A DNA stretch of 40,232 bases from an uncultured Actinomycetes bacterium (lineage in GTDB: Bacteria; Actinomycetota; Thermoleophilia; Solirubrobacterales; Solirubrobacteraceae): the NCBI GenBank assembly GCA_937888775.1, contig CALAQT010000200.1, positions 1 to 40,232 of the forward strand, read 5' to 3'. A program made the translations under genes and the position numbers. Each line of letters starts with the position of its first letter. The first letter of the stretch is position 1. Shown here piece after piece: positions 33,926 to 40,232 of the stretch. A model generated the notes under the pieces. That model was not told the origin of the DNA. It saw only the letters and a program-made list of their open reading frames with translations, and did no database searches.

Positions 33926-33954
33926 TTGTTGGACGGCAGTCGTCTGCGTATACT
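33926..33954 (+). promoter_or_regulatory. Promoter of the SAM riboswitch operon
   Basis: TTGTTG (33926-33931) and TATACT (33949-33954) are separated by exactly 17 bp, a good housekeeping-sigma promoter. Transcription would start near 33962, just before the riboswitch. Confidence 0.7.
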
Positions 33955-33975
33955 TTCAGGCACATAGCAGTACGC

Positions 33976-34081
33976 ATCCAGAGGGGTGGAGGGAAATGGC
34001 CCTTAGAAACCCCGGCAACCTCCCGAGAGGGCACGGTGCCAATTCCATCAGGCTCCAACGATAAGCCTGGGAGATGTGGAT
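33976..34081 (+). ncRNA. SAM riboswitch (S-box, SAM-I clan)
   Basis: The RNA has the S-box core: AGAGGGGTGGAGGGA (33980 onward), then ATGGCCC, GAAACCCCGGCAACC, a GAGAGGGCACGGTGCC arm and AATTCC, followed by a GATAAG segment. ATCCA (33976-33980) can pair with TGGAT (34077-34081) as P1. SAM binding in this clan stabilises P1 and lets a downstream terminator form. I cannot separate SAM-I from SAM-IV by eye. It controls thrC and the sulfur carrier gene. Confidence 0.88.
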
Positions 34082-34094
34082 AGGGCGGTTTCCC

Positions 34095-34130
34095 AAACCT
34101 CCGACCACAGACCCCGGCGGAGGTTTTTTT
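34095..34130 (+). terminator. Intrinsic terminator of the riboswitch
   Basis: AAACCTCCG (34095-34103) pairs with CGGAGGTTT (34118-34126), a 9-bp stem with a 14-nt loop, and seven T residues end at 34130. It lies 14 nt after P1 and 5 nt before the thrC start, the place expected of a transcription-attenuating expression platform. Confidence 0.9.
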
Positions 34131-34135
34131 CATAT

Positions 34136-35371
34136 ATGCCGCCAGAGTCACTTCGCTGCAAGGAATGCAAGACAACCTACCCGCTCGACGCTCGCTACGT
34201 CTGCGAGCGATGCTTCGGTCCCCTGGAGGTGGCGTACGCGGCGCGGCTTGAGGGCGACCGGGACGCGCTGCGTCGGCGCATCCAGGCCGGACCGCACTCG
34301 ATCTGGCGCTACGCGGACTTCCTGCCCGTGGAGGCCCCCCCGCGCGGCACGCTGACGGCGGGCTGGACCCCGCTGCTGCGGGCCGAGCGGCTCGCCGAGC
34401 AGCTCGGGCTGGAGGAGGTCTGGATCAAGAACGACGCGGCCAACCCGACCCATTCGTTCAAGGATCGGGTCGTCGCGGTGGCGCTCGCGCGTGCCCGGGA
34501 GCTCGGCTTCCAGACGATCGCGTGTGCGTCGACGGGGAACCTGGCCAACGCCGTGGCGGCGCACGCCGCGGCGGCGGGGCTGGAGTCCTATGTCTTCATC
34601 CCGTCTGACCTGGAGGAGCAGAAAGTGCTCGCCACCGGGGTGTACGGAACCAACCTGGTCGCCGTGAACGGCAATTACGACGATGTCAACCGGCTCTGCA
34701 CCGAGCTGTCAGGGGAGCACGATTGGGCGTTCGTGAACATCAACATGCGCCCCTACTACGCCGAGGGATCCAAGACGCTCGCGTTCGAGACCGCCGAGCA
34801 GCTCGGCTTCGAGCTGCCTGACAGGGTCGTCTGCCCGATCGCCTCAGGGTCGCTGTTCACCAAGATCTCCCGTGGCTTTGCCGAGTGGATCGAGCTCGGC
34901 CTGCTGGAGGGCGAGCAGCCGATCTTCAACGGCGCCCAGGCCACCGGCTGCTCGCCGGTGGCGCGGGCCTTTGCGGCCGGGCACGACTTCTGCGCACCGG
35001 TGAAGCCGGACACGATCGCCAAGTCACTGGCGATCGGCAATCCGGCCGACGGGCCCTACGCGCTCGAACTCGCCCGTAACACGGGTGGCTCGATCGATTC
35101 GGTCACCGACGACGAGATCCGTGAGGGGATTCGTCTGCTGGCCCAGACCACCGGGATCTTCACCGAGACGGCCGGCGGGGTGACGGTGGCGGTGCTGGAG
35201 AAGCTCGCCCGGCGCGGCGACATCGATCCCTCCGAGCGGGTCGTCGTGTACATCACCGGCGAGGGGCTCAAGACGCTCGATTGCGCCCGCGGGACGTTTG
35301 AGTGCTGGGAGATCGAGCCGACGGTGTCCGCCTTCGATCAGGCCGCAGAGCGCGTCGCCGCTCTGGCCTGA
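34136..35371 (+). CDS. thrC: Threonine synthase (PLP, zinc-ribbon type), SAM-riboswitch controlled
   Basis: This 411-residue fold-type II PLP enzyme would convert O-phosphohomoserine to threonine. The N-terminus is a zinc ribbon with Cys8/Cys11 and Cys23/Cys26 (CKECKTTYPL, VCERC). GWTPLLRAERLAEQLG follows, then NPTHSFKDRVV with the PLP lysine at 109. Next come ACASTGNLANAVAAHAAAAG for phosphate binding, NYDDVNRLC and GIFTETAGGVTVAV. The frame opens at 34076 inside the riboswitch. The ATG at 34136, after the terminator, was chosen. Control by an S-box is unusual for thrC, and the next gene encodes a sulfur carrier. The enzyme could therefore work in homocysteine or cysteine synthesis instead (inference). 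Confidence 0.88.
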   Translation: MPPESLRCKECKTTYPLDARYVCERCFGPLEVAYAARLEGDRDALRRRIQAGPHSIWRYADFLPVEAPPRGTLTAGWTPLLRAERLAEQLGLEEVWIKNDAANPTHSFKDRVVAVALARARELGFQTIACASTGNLANAVAAHAAAAGLESYVFIPSDLEEQKVLATGVYGTNLVAVNGNYDDVNRLCTELSGEHDWAFVNINMRPYYAEGSKTLAFETAEQLGFELPDRVVCPIASGSLFTKISRGFAEWIELGLLEGEQPIFNGAQATGCSPVARAFAAGHDFCAPVKPDTIAKSLAIGNPADGPYALELARNTGGSIDSVTDDEIREGIRLLAQTTGIFTETAGGVTVAVLEKLARRGDIDPSERVVVYITGEGLKTLDCARGTFECWEIEPTVSAFDQAAERVAALA

Positions 35372-35385
35372 CAAGATTCACGGCG

Positions 35386-35661
35386 ATGGCAGTCAGCGTC
35401 AAGATCCCCACCCAGCTCCGGGCGGCCACCGGGGGCGAATCGCATGCCCAGGTCGACGGCTCCACCGTTGGCGAGGTCCTGGATGCGCTCTACGAGCGAT
35501 ACGGCGAGTTGCGCAGCCGGATCGCCGAGGACGGCGGCCTGCGACGCTTCGTCAACGTCTACGTCCAGGGCGAGGACATCCGCTTCCTGGAGGGGCTTGA
35601 TACGCCCGTTCAGGACGGCGACGAAGTCACGATTCTGCCGGCGGTCGCGGGCGGGGGGTAA
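35386..35661 (+). CDS. MoaD/ThiS-family sulfur carrier protein
   Basis: This is a 91-residue ubiquitin-fold protein. It starts AVSVKIPTQLRAATGGESHA, has STVGEVLDALYERYGELRSRI and FVNVYVQGEDIRFLEGLDTP, and ends DGDEVTILPAVAGGG. The Gly-Gly end is where an E1-like enzyme would form an acyl-adenylate and then a thiocarboxylate. One extra Gly follows the usual Gly-Gly. In Mycobacterium the relative CysO feeds sulfide to CysM. The gene follows thrC by 14 bp and shares the riboswitch-controlled transcript. The ATG at 35386 lacks a Shine-Dalgarno. No MoeB/ThiF-like activator is in the window. Confidence 0.85.
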   Translation: MAVSVKIPTQLRAATGGESHAQVDGSTVGEVLDALYERYGELRSRIAEDGGLRRFVNVYVQGEDIRFLEGLDTPVQDGDEVTILPAVAGGG

Positions 35662-35740
35662 TCCGCTAAAGCGGATTACCCCTAAGGGAAATTCGCCGGC
35701 GCGAATTCCCTATTCCCTCGGGTTTGCCGGGAGATCCGGC
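35655..35740. repeat. Three successive hairpins between moaD-like gene and msrA
   Basis: First, a perfect 13-bp inverted repeat at 35655-35667/35670-35682 covers the moaD-like stop codon. Second, 35685-35696/35701-35711 (AGGGAAATTCGC against GCGAATTCCCT, one bulged A). Third, GCCGG-GAGAT-CCGGC at 35726-35740. They fill most of the 110 bp between two convergent genes. They could end transcription in both directions, though the T tracts are missing. Confidence 0.75.
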
Positions 35741-35771
35741 CAATCAGATTCCCTGTTCGTTGGCGCCGGGC

Positions 35772-36434
35772 CTACTGGGGTGAGCTCACGCCGACGCCGA
35801 CCGGGCAGCTCACGCCGGTGCCACCGAGCCCGCAGTAGCCGCCCGGGTTCTTGTGCAGGTACTGCTGGTGGTAGTCCTCGGCGTAGTAGAACGGGCCCGC
35901 CTGGGCGATCTCGGTGGTGATCTCCGGGTATCCGGCACCTTGTAGACGCTCCTGGTAGGCGGCGCGGGAGGACTCAGCCGCGGTGCGCTGCTCCTCGTCG
36001 CCCCACAGGATCGCCGAGCGATACTGGCTTCCGATGTCGTTGCCCTGGCGCATGCCCTGCGTCGGATTGTGGTTCTCCCAGAACAGGCGGAGCAGCTCGC
36101 CGTATGAGGTCTTGGCCGGGTCGAAAACGACCAGGACCACCTCGGCGTGCCCGGTGCGCCCGCTGCAGACCTCCTCGTAGGTGGGATTGGGCGTGTAGCC
36201 GCCCGCATAGCCTACGGCGGTGCTGAAGACCCCAAGCGCCTGCCAGAAGACTCGCTCGGCGCCCCAGAAGCACCCCATCCCGACGATCAACTGCTGATAG
36301 CCGTCAGGGAACGGAGGCCGCAGCGGGCTCCCGAGCACCGTGTGGCGCTCGCCGACTGGGATCTGCTGCTCACGGCCCGCCAGCGCCTGCTGTGGGTCGA
36401 CCATCGCTGCCTTGTGTCCGAATCCAAAGATCAT
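35772..36434 (-). CDS. msrA: Peptide methionine sulfoxide reductase MsrA
   Basis: This 220-residue enzyme reduces methionine-S-sulfoxide in proteins. The catalytic motif [11 protein letters not shown] has its Cys at residue 55, followed by [53 protein letters not shown] and [16 protein letters not shown]. Near the C-terminus, [13 protein letters not shown] holds two resolving cysteines. An open frame extends to 36668, but the ATG at 36434 gives the usual short MsrA N-terminus and has TAACCT 8 nt upstream. It is convergent with the SAM-controlled operon, so two methionine-related units meet here. Confidence 0.93.
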   Translation of the reverse strand: MIFGFGHKAAMVDPQQALAGREQQIPVGERHTVLGSPLRPPFPDGYQQLIVGMGCFWGAERVFWQALGVFSTAVGYAGGYTPNPTYEEVCSGRTGHAEVVLVVFDPAKTSYGELLRLFWENHNPTQGMRQGNDIGSQYRSAILWGDEEQRTAAESSRAAYQERLQGAGYPEITTEIAQAGPFYYAEDYHQQYLHKNPGGYCGLGGTGVSCPVGVGVSSPQ

Positions 36435-36442
36435 GTCGACAC

Positions 36443-36448
36443 AGGTTA
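36443..36448 (-). promoter_or_regulatory. -10 box of msrA
   Basis: TAACCT on the minus strand ends 8 nt before the msrA ATG and no Shine-Dalgarno is present. Confidence 0.45.
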
Positions 36449-36509
36449 CGCGGTCTGACTCGCCGTCCGACCGGGATACGTCGCTGGTGGCCGGCACTGG
36501 GGCGTTTGG

Positions 36510-36537
36510 TTGCCCAACTGCCGTCGTGCGACACAAT
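36510..36537 (+). promoter_or_regulatory. Promoter of the L,D-transpeptidase gene
   Basis: TTGCCC (36510-36515) and CACAAT (36532-36537) are 16 bp apart. The -10 box ends 6 nt before the GTG at 36544, so the mRNA should be leaderless. Confidence 0.5.
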
Positions 36538-36543
36538 CGGCTC

Positions 36544-37359
36544 GTGGACCAACTCGCGGATAGGACCTCGACGCGGCGCCGGCGCCGGCTGCTGGCCGTC
36601 CTGGCCGGCCTCGTGCCAGTGATCCCGATCGTGATCGGTGTGCTGCTGAGCGGCGGCGGGAGCAGCACGACCGCGGCGTCGACGGCAGCGTCGAGTTCGC
36701 CGTTTCAGCCGGTCGCCGCACCCCAAACACCGCGCAAGGACACCCTTTCACCCGTTCCGCCCGGGTCCGGGGCGCTCGTGGCGCTCGTGCGCCATCCCAC
36801 GCCGCTGCGCCGCTCGCCCGGTGGCGGGACAATCGCGCGGCTGACGACCCGCACCAGCTTCGGGTCCCCGGAGGCCGTCTGGGTGGTGCGGCAGTCGGGC
36901 AGTTGGCTGGGCGTGATCAGCACGCAGGCCGGCAACGGCCACATCGGCTGGATCGCGGCGTCGGCGACATCGCTCAGCCGGGTCGGCTGGGAGCTGAAGG
37001 TCCGCCTTAGCGCGCGACGCCTGACCGTGCTCGACTACGGCAAGGTGGCCGAGCGCTACACGATCGCGGTCGGAGCGCCGCTATCGCCGACGCCGACCGG
37101 CCGCTTTGCCGTCACCGATCGTCTCTCCACCGGCGACCCCAGCGGGCCGTACGGGTGCTGCATTCTGGCGCTGTCGGCCGTGGCTCCGCACGCGATCCAG
37201 GGCTGGGACGGCGGCGACCGGGTCGCGATCCACTCCACGCCGGAGACCTCGAGCATCGGCCAGGACGTCAGTCACGGCTGCATGCGCCTGTCGCTCGCCG
37301 AGGGCCGGTGGCTGCTCAATCACATCCCGCTCGGCACACCGACGCTGATCAGCAGTTAG
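36544..37359 (+). CDS. L,D-transpeptidase (YkuD domain) with SH3-like domain
   Basis: This is a 271-residue envelope enzyme. A basic N-terminus (RTSTRRRRR) precedes one membrane segment ([20 protein letters not shown]), then a Ser/Thr/Pro linker. Residues about 85-140 look like an SH3b-like module ([32 protein letters not shown]). The YkuD domain begins [16 protein letters not shown] and contains the catalytic SHGCMRL with Cys246. It would form 3-3 cross-links in peptidoglycan. The frame opens upstream at 36340, but the GTG at 36544 is chosen for the membrane anchor and the promoter. It converges on the sigma factor gene, with 15 bp between the stops. Confidence 0.88.
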   Translation: MDQLADRTSTRRRRRLLAVLAGLVPVIPIVIGVLLSGGGSSTTAASTAASSSPFQPVAAPQTPRKDTLSPVPPGSGALVALVRHPTPLRRSPGGGTIARLTTRTSFGSPEAVWVVRQSGSWLGVISTQAGNGHIGWIAASATSLSRVGWELKVRLSARRLTVLDYGKVAERYTIAVGAPLSPTPTGRFAVTDRLSTGDPSGPYGCCILALSAVAPHAIQGWDGGDRVAIHSTPETSSIGQDVSHGCMRLSLAEGRWLLNHIPLGTPTLISS

Positions 37360-37374
37360 TCGGCGCCCGGCCGT

Positions 37375-38214
37375 TCAGGCCAGCTTGAGCTCGTCCTCCG
37401 GGTTCTCGATCTCGCCGCTGGCGCGCCTGAGCTTCTCGATCGCGCGGCGCAGCAGCCGCGAGACCTGCATCTGCGACACGCCGATCCGCTGCGCGATCTC
37501 TGATTGGGTCAGATCGCGGGCGAAGCGGAGATACAGGACCATGCGGTCCTGCTCCTCGAGTTCGTCGACGCCCTGGGCGATCACCGCCAGGTACTCGGCG
37601 ATCTCCAGCCCCTCGTCCTCTGAGCCGAGGATCTGCGCCGGCGTCGGTGCCGGGTCGTCATCGTCGTCTGAGCCCGGATCCAGCGATGATGCGTGGCGGG
37701 CGTGATAGGCCTCGATCGCCTCCAGCGTCTGCTCCTCGCTGGCTCCCAGGGCGTCCGCCAACTCGCTCAGTGAAGGCGAGCGACCGAGCCGTGAGGACAG
37801 CCCCTCGCTGGCGCTGGCCAGCTCCAGCGCGCGCTCCTTGACGCCACGCGGCACGTGTAGCGCCCAGCCGGTGTCGCGGAAATAGCGCTTCAGCTCGCCG
37901 AGAATGGTCGGCGTCGCATAGCTCGTGAACGCGAACCCACGGTCAGGATCAAAGCGGTCGATCGCCTTCAACAGACCGACGTTGGCGACCTGGACGAGGT
38001 CGTCGATCGGCTCGCCGCGAGCGTGATACCGGCGGGCAAGGCTGCGCGCGAGCGGCTCGAAGCGACGCACGAGTTCCTCCCGGATCAGAGGATCGGGACG
38101 ATCTCGCTGGCGTCTGAGAAGCTCGCCATTCTCCAGACCGCGAACCTGGTCACGGGCGAGCGTCACAACAAGCTGGTTTCGTACGATCGCACGGGGGTGA
38201 TTCGGACTGGGCAC
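37375..38214 (-). CDS. RNA polymerase sigma factor, SigB/SigF/SigG group
   Basis: This is a 279-residue alternative sigma factor. Region 2 is clear (LVRRFEPLARSLARRYHARG, DDLVQVANVGLLKAIDRFDP, GFAFTSYATPTILGELKRYF), with RDTGWALHVPRGVKERALEL going into region 3. Region 4 has ELEEQDRMVLYLRFARDLTQ and a helix-turn-helix SEIAQRIGVSQMQVSRLLRRA. An acidic insert SSDDDDD-like (GSDDDDDPAPTP) sits between regions 3 and 4. The GTG at 38214 has GAGGAAGG just before it. Members are usually held by an anti-sigma factor encoded next door. None is beside it here, so control must lie elsewhere. It probably governs a stress regulon. Confidence 0.92.
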   Translation of the reverse strand: MPSPNHPRAIVRNQLVVTLARDQVRGLENGELLRRQRDRPDPLIREELVRRFEPLARSLARRYHARGEPIDDLVQVANVGLLKAIDRFDPDRGFAFTSYATPTILGELKRYFRDTGWALHVPRGVKERALELASASEGLSSRLGRSPSLSELADALGASEEQTLEAIEAYHARHASSLDPGSDDDDDPAPTPAQILGSEDEGLEIAEYLAVIAQGVDELEEQDRMVLYLRFARDLTQSEIAQRIGVSQMQVSRLLRRAIEKLRRASGEIENPEDELKLA

Positions 38215-38396
38215 GGCCTTCCTCGTACATGACGGTCTGCAGCCAGCAGCTGGCTACCGAATGCCTCCCATCGTGCCAACCGATGATTCCCGACATCCGG
38301 CGCCAGCCAGCCTCGAGAGATCGTCTTCGATCATATCGGCAGCCGATGCCGGTTCTTCTGCCCGCCGGGCCAACCCGGCCACGGTCGGACCGGTGC
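38215..38396. other. Non-coding stretch upstream of the sigma factor gene
   Basis: No supported gene is here. It holds the palindrome AGCCAG-CAG-CTGGCT at 38241-38255 and a GC hairpin GCCGGG-CCAA-CCCGGC at 38364-38379. The first, about 30 bp before the sigma factor start, could be an operator. The second may end transcription of the remnants to its right, without a T tract. Confidence 0.4.
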
Positions 38397-38564
38397 TCAG
38401 CGCAGCGGGGTGTCATCCAGGGCGCCGCGGAGCTCGCCGACCGCTTCGTAGGCCGCTACGGCGCCCGCCTCGCGCAGCTCCTCGGTCGAAAAGCCGCCGG
38501 TCAGGACCGCCCGGGTCCTGACGCCCGCCGCGTCGGCGAGCTCCAACGCCCCGTCGAAATCCCC
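38397..38564 (-). pseudogene. Remnant of a HAD-family phosphatase C-terminus
   Basis: A 55-codon open stretch reads GDFDGALELADAAGVRTRAV, then LTGGFSTEELREAGAVAAYE, and ends LRGALDDTPLR. The phrase 'AAG..T.AVLTGGFS..EL..AGA' is the end of phosphoglycolate phosphatase-like HAD proteins. A TGA at 38567-38565 stops the frame just before GDFDG, and the first two-thirds of a HAD protein, with the DxD motif, are missing. So it is a decayed fragment, if my reading of the family is right. Confidence 0.5.
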
Positions 38565-38697
38565 TCAGCCACAGGGACCCGGCAATAGCAGCGCCGCCGA
38601 ATCCGCGAGGGTGGTCCAGCAGGTCGTGGCGGCGCTGGTCGCCGGTGATCCGGCGTTCCAGCGCGGGCCAGGAGGACAGGACGGCGAACACGACCAC
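38560..38697 (-). pseudogene. Remnant resembling the cytochrome b (QcrB) C-terminal region
   Basis: In another frame, VVVFAVLSSWPALERRITGD and QRRHDLLDHPRGF, followed by GAAIAGSLWL, recall the actinobacterial cytochrome bc1 subunit b phrase 'WP..E.R.TGDRR.HHLLDRPRD'. Only about 45 residues remain, with no upstream haem-binding part, and they run straight into the HAD remnant in a shifted frame. It begins just after the aldose epimerase stop. Match judged by memory of the motif. Confidence 0.4.
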
Positions 38698-38721
38698 GGG
38701 ATGCGATGCTCATCGATGCGC

Positions 38722-39654
38722 TCAGCTGGGGGAGATGCCCCAACGGCTGGTGAGCGACTCGCCGGGCTCCAGCACCCGCCGCCCGTCGCCGGACTGCAGC
38801 GCGTTGGGCGCGCAGGTCATCGGCTCGATGCCCAGGCCGCGTCGCCGGCGCTCGGTCTCCGGCAGCGAATCGCCGGTGAACAGCATCAGGTAGGGGTAGG
38901 TCTGATCGAGCCACAGGGTCGCGCGCCGCTCGCCGCCGGCGGCGGCCACGCGCACCCGGGCCAGGCCATCTGGATCACGGACCAGGTCGCAGTAGCCGGT
39001 GTCAAGCTCGGTCGCGCCGAGCTCGCGCGGGGCCAGGAAGTCAAAGCGGGTGTCCTGCACCGGCAGCGCTTGGATCGGGATGCCCTGATCGTCGGCGCTG
39101 AGATAGCTCCGTCCCGGGACCTGCAGGACCAACGGATCGATCGTCTCGGTGCCCAGCGTGAGATACGGATGGGCCCCGGCGCCGTAGGGGCAGCGATCGG
39201 GCCCGACGTTGGTGGCCGTCGTGGTCACGGTCAGGCCCTCGTCGTCCAGCGCGTACTCGATCCGAAGGTCCAGGGCGAAGGGCCAGCCCGCCTGAGGATG
39301 GAGCGCATGGGCCATTACCGCGCGGTCGCCTGCGCGCTCGGCCACGCTCCAGTTGACCCAGCGCACGAGGCCGTGAATCGCGTTGTGCTTGGCCGGCTCG
39401 CTCAGCGCGAGCTGATTGCGCTCGCCGGCGAACTCATACCACCCGTCGCGTAGGCGGTTGGGCCACGGGATCAGCACCTGACCCCGCCCTCCCGTGCAGA
39501 GCTCGCCCTGCCCGTAGCCGTCGAGCAGCTCCCGGCCCGCTGCGACATATGACCGCAGCCCGCCGCCCACCTCGACGGCGACGGCCCGCTGGTCGCCATG
39601 GCGGATCTCAACCTGCTCGCCGGAGGGCGTGAAGCTGGCGCCCGGCGGGCTCAT
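38722..39654 (-). CDS. Aldose 1-epimerase family protein
   Basis: This is a 310-residue protein of the galactose mutarotase superfamily, which catalyses anomer exchange of free sugars or sugar phosphates. Typical strands are visible: VLIPWPNRLRDGWYEFAGER, HNAIHGLVRWVNWSV with the conserved His, CPYGAGAHPYLTLG with the catalytic His, LDTGYCDL, and GLGIEPMTCAPNALQSGD with the Glu general base. The ATG at 39654 gives the expected length. No sugar catabolic genes adjoin it, so the substrate is open. The 90 bp to the next gene upstream hold nothing I recognise. Confidence 0.88.
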   Translation of the reverse strand: MSPPGASFTPSGEQVEIRHGDQRAVAVEVGGGLRSYVAAGRELLDGYGQGELCTGGRGQVLIPWPNRLRDGWYEFAGERNQLALSEPAKHNAIHGLVRWVNWSVAERAGDRAVMAHALHPQAGWPFALDLRIEYALDDEGLTVTTTATNVGPDRCPYGAGAHPYLTLGTETIDPLVLQVPGRSYLSADDQGIPIQALPVQDTRFDFLAPRELGATELDTGYCDLVRDPDGLARVRVAAAGGERRATLWLDQTYPYLMLFTGDSLPETERRRRGLGIEPMTCAPNALQSGDGRRVLEPGESLTSRWGISPS

Positions 39655-39744
39655 CTGGGGGGCTCGGCGACCATGACGGGGTTTGGTTACCCGCTGCGGT
39701 GCCTCCTTACGCGGCAGCTTGCTCGCGATCGGCAGCGCTCGTCG

Positions 39745-40232
39745 TCAGCCGTACAGCGAGTCGAACAGCTCGGCGTAACGGTCGCTGATCACGTTGCGCT
39801 TGACCTTCAGGGTGGGGGTTAGCTCGCCGGTCTCGATCGAGAGGTCGTGGTCGAGGATCGCAAACCGCTTGATCTGCTCCACCTGGGCGTAGTGCTCGTT
39901 GGCGCGATCTAACTCGCGCTGAACCAGCTGGCGGACCTCATCGGTCTTACTCAGCTCGTCGAGCTCCTCCGGCAATCCCTGCTCCTTGGCCCAGGGCACG
40001 ATCTCCTCCGGGTCGAGCGTGATCAGCGCCACGGGGTACGGGCGGCGGTCGCTGTACATCACGGCCTGGGAGATGAAGCACGACTGCTTGAGATCGTTCT
40101 CGATGTTCGACGGGGTCAGATTCTTCCCCCCGGCGGTGATGATGATGTCCTTCTTGCGGCCGGTGATCTTCAGAAAGCCATCGTCGTCGAGCTCGCCCAC
40201 GTCGCCGGTGTGCAGCCAGCCGTCGATCAGCG
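39745..40232 (-). CDS. Long-chain acyl-CoA synthetase (AMP-forming), C-terminal part
   Basis: This is the last 161 codons of a gene that enters from the right edge. The sequence [20 protein letters not shown] followed by [20 protein letters not shown] is the hinge and C-terminal domain of adenylate-forming ligases. The 'K.II..GGKN..P..IE' phrase and the tail [20 protein letters not shown] are those of FadD15-type long-chain fatty acid-CoA ligases. These make acyl-CoA from fatty acid, ATP and CoA. The catalytic lysine of the TLKVKR region is present. The ATP-binding P-loop lies outside the window. Confidence 0.9.
   Translation of the reverse strand, partial: LIDGWLHTGDVGELDDDGFLKITGRKKDIIITAGGKNLTPSNIENDLKQSCFISQAVMYSDRRPYPVALITLDPEEIVPWAKEQGLPEELDELSKTDEVRQLVQRELDRANEHYAQVEQIKRFAILDHDLSIETGELTPTLKVKRNVISDRYAELFDSLYG

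Overview
The window is GC-rich chromosomal DNA of an actinobacterial type. I infer a member of the Thermoleophilia (Solirubrobacterales-like). The reasons are codon use dominated by G/C third positions, frequent GTG starts, Ser/Thr-rich lipoproteins, a fused SecDF, a cyclase built like mycobacterial Rv1264, and gene families I associate with that class. The taxon is an inference from memory, not a computed placement. I saw no rRNA, tRNA, CRISPR array, transposase or integrase.

Layout. 1-3300 (minus) is a proline-catabolism operon: two membrane proteins, proline dehydrogenase and the start of P5C dehydrogenase, with 4-nt overlaps between the first three genes. 3352-3984 is a DUF4232 lipoprotein. 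4101-6502 (minus) holds an MBL-fold hydrolase and a phosphomannomutase/phosphoglucomutase. 6544-8285 is a divergent pair for CDP-activated sugar (YfnH/YfnG-like). 8296-19533 carries yebC and ruvC-ruvA-ruvB, split by about 8.4 kb of lipoprotein PPIase, nucleotide cyclase, glycosyltransferase, secreted GH2 glycosidase, GT-C-like membrane protein and secreted PKD protein. 19638-24494 has a zinc-ribbon/PAS protein, secDF, a small membrane protein and a secreted protein. 24605-29541 has recJ and rel. 29558-31791 (minus) is an orphan pair: a type IV coupling-protein-like ATPase and a winged-helix/possible nuclease protein. 31914-33861 (minus) has a secreted protein with a frameshift in its signal-peptide region and a diacylglycerol-kinase-family lipid kinase. 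33926-35661 is a SAM-riboswitch-controlled operon of threonine synthase and a MoaD/ThiS-like sulfur carrier. 35772-40232 has msrA, an L,D-transpeptidase, a SigB/F/G-type sigma factor, gene remnants, an aldose epimerase and the end of an acyl-CoA synthetase.

The most interesting module is the S-box riboswitch with its intrinsic terminator in front of thrC and a Gly-Gly-ended sulfur carrier. This places a 'threonine synthase' under methionine/SAM control next to a protein-bound sulfide donor, which suggests a role in homocysteine or cysteine formation. The second is the ATPase plus wHTH/PD-(D/E)XK-like pair without a relaxase. A window-wide signal is that at least ten genes have a TANNNT-like box 6-9 nt before the start codon and no Shine-Dalgarno, which points to leaderless mRNAs. 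That signal also helps to place the true start of the frameshifted secreted protein.
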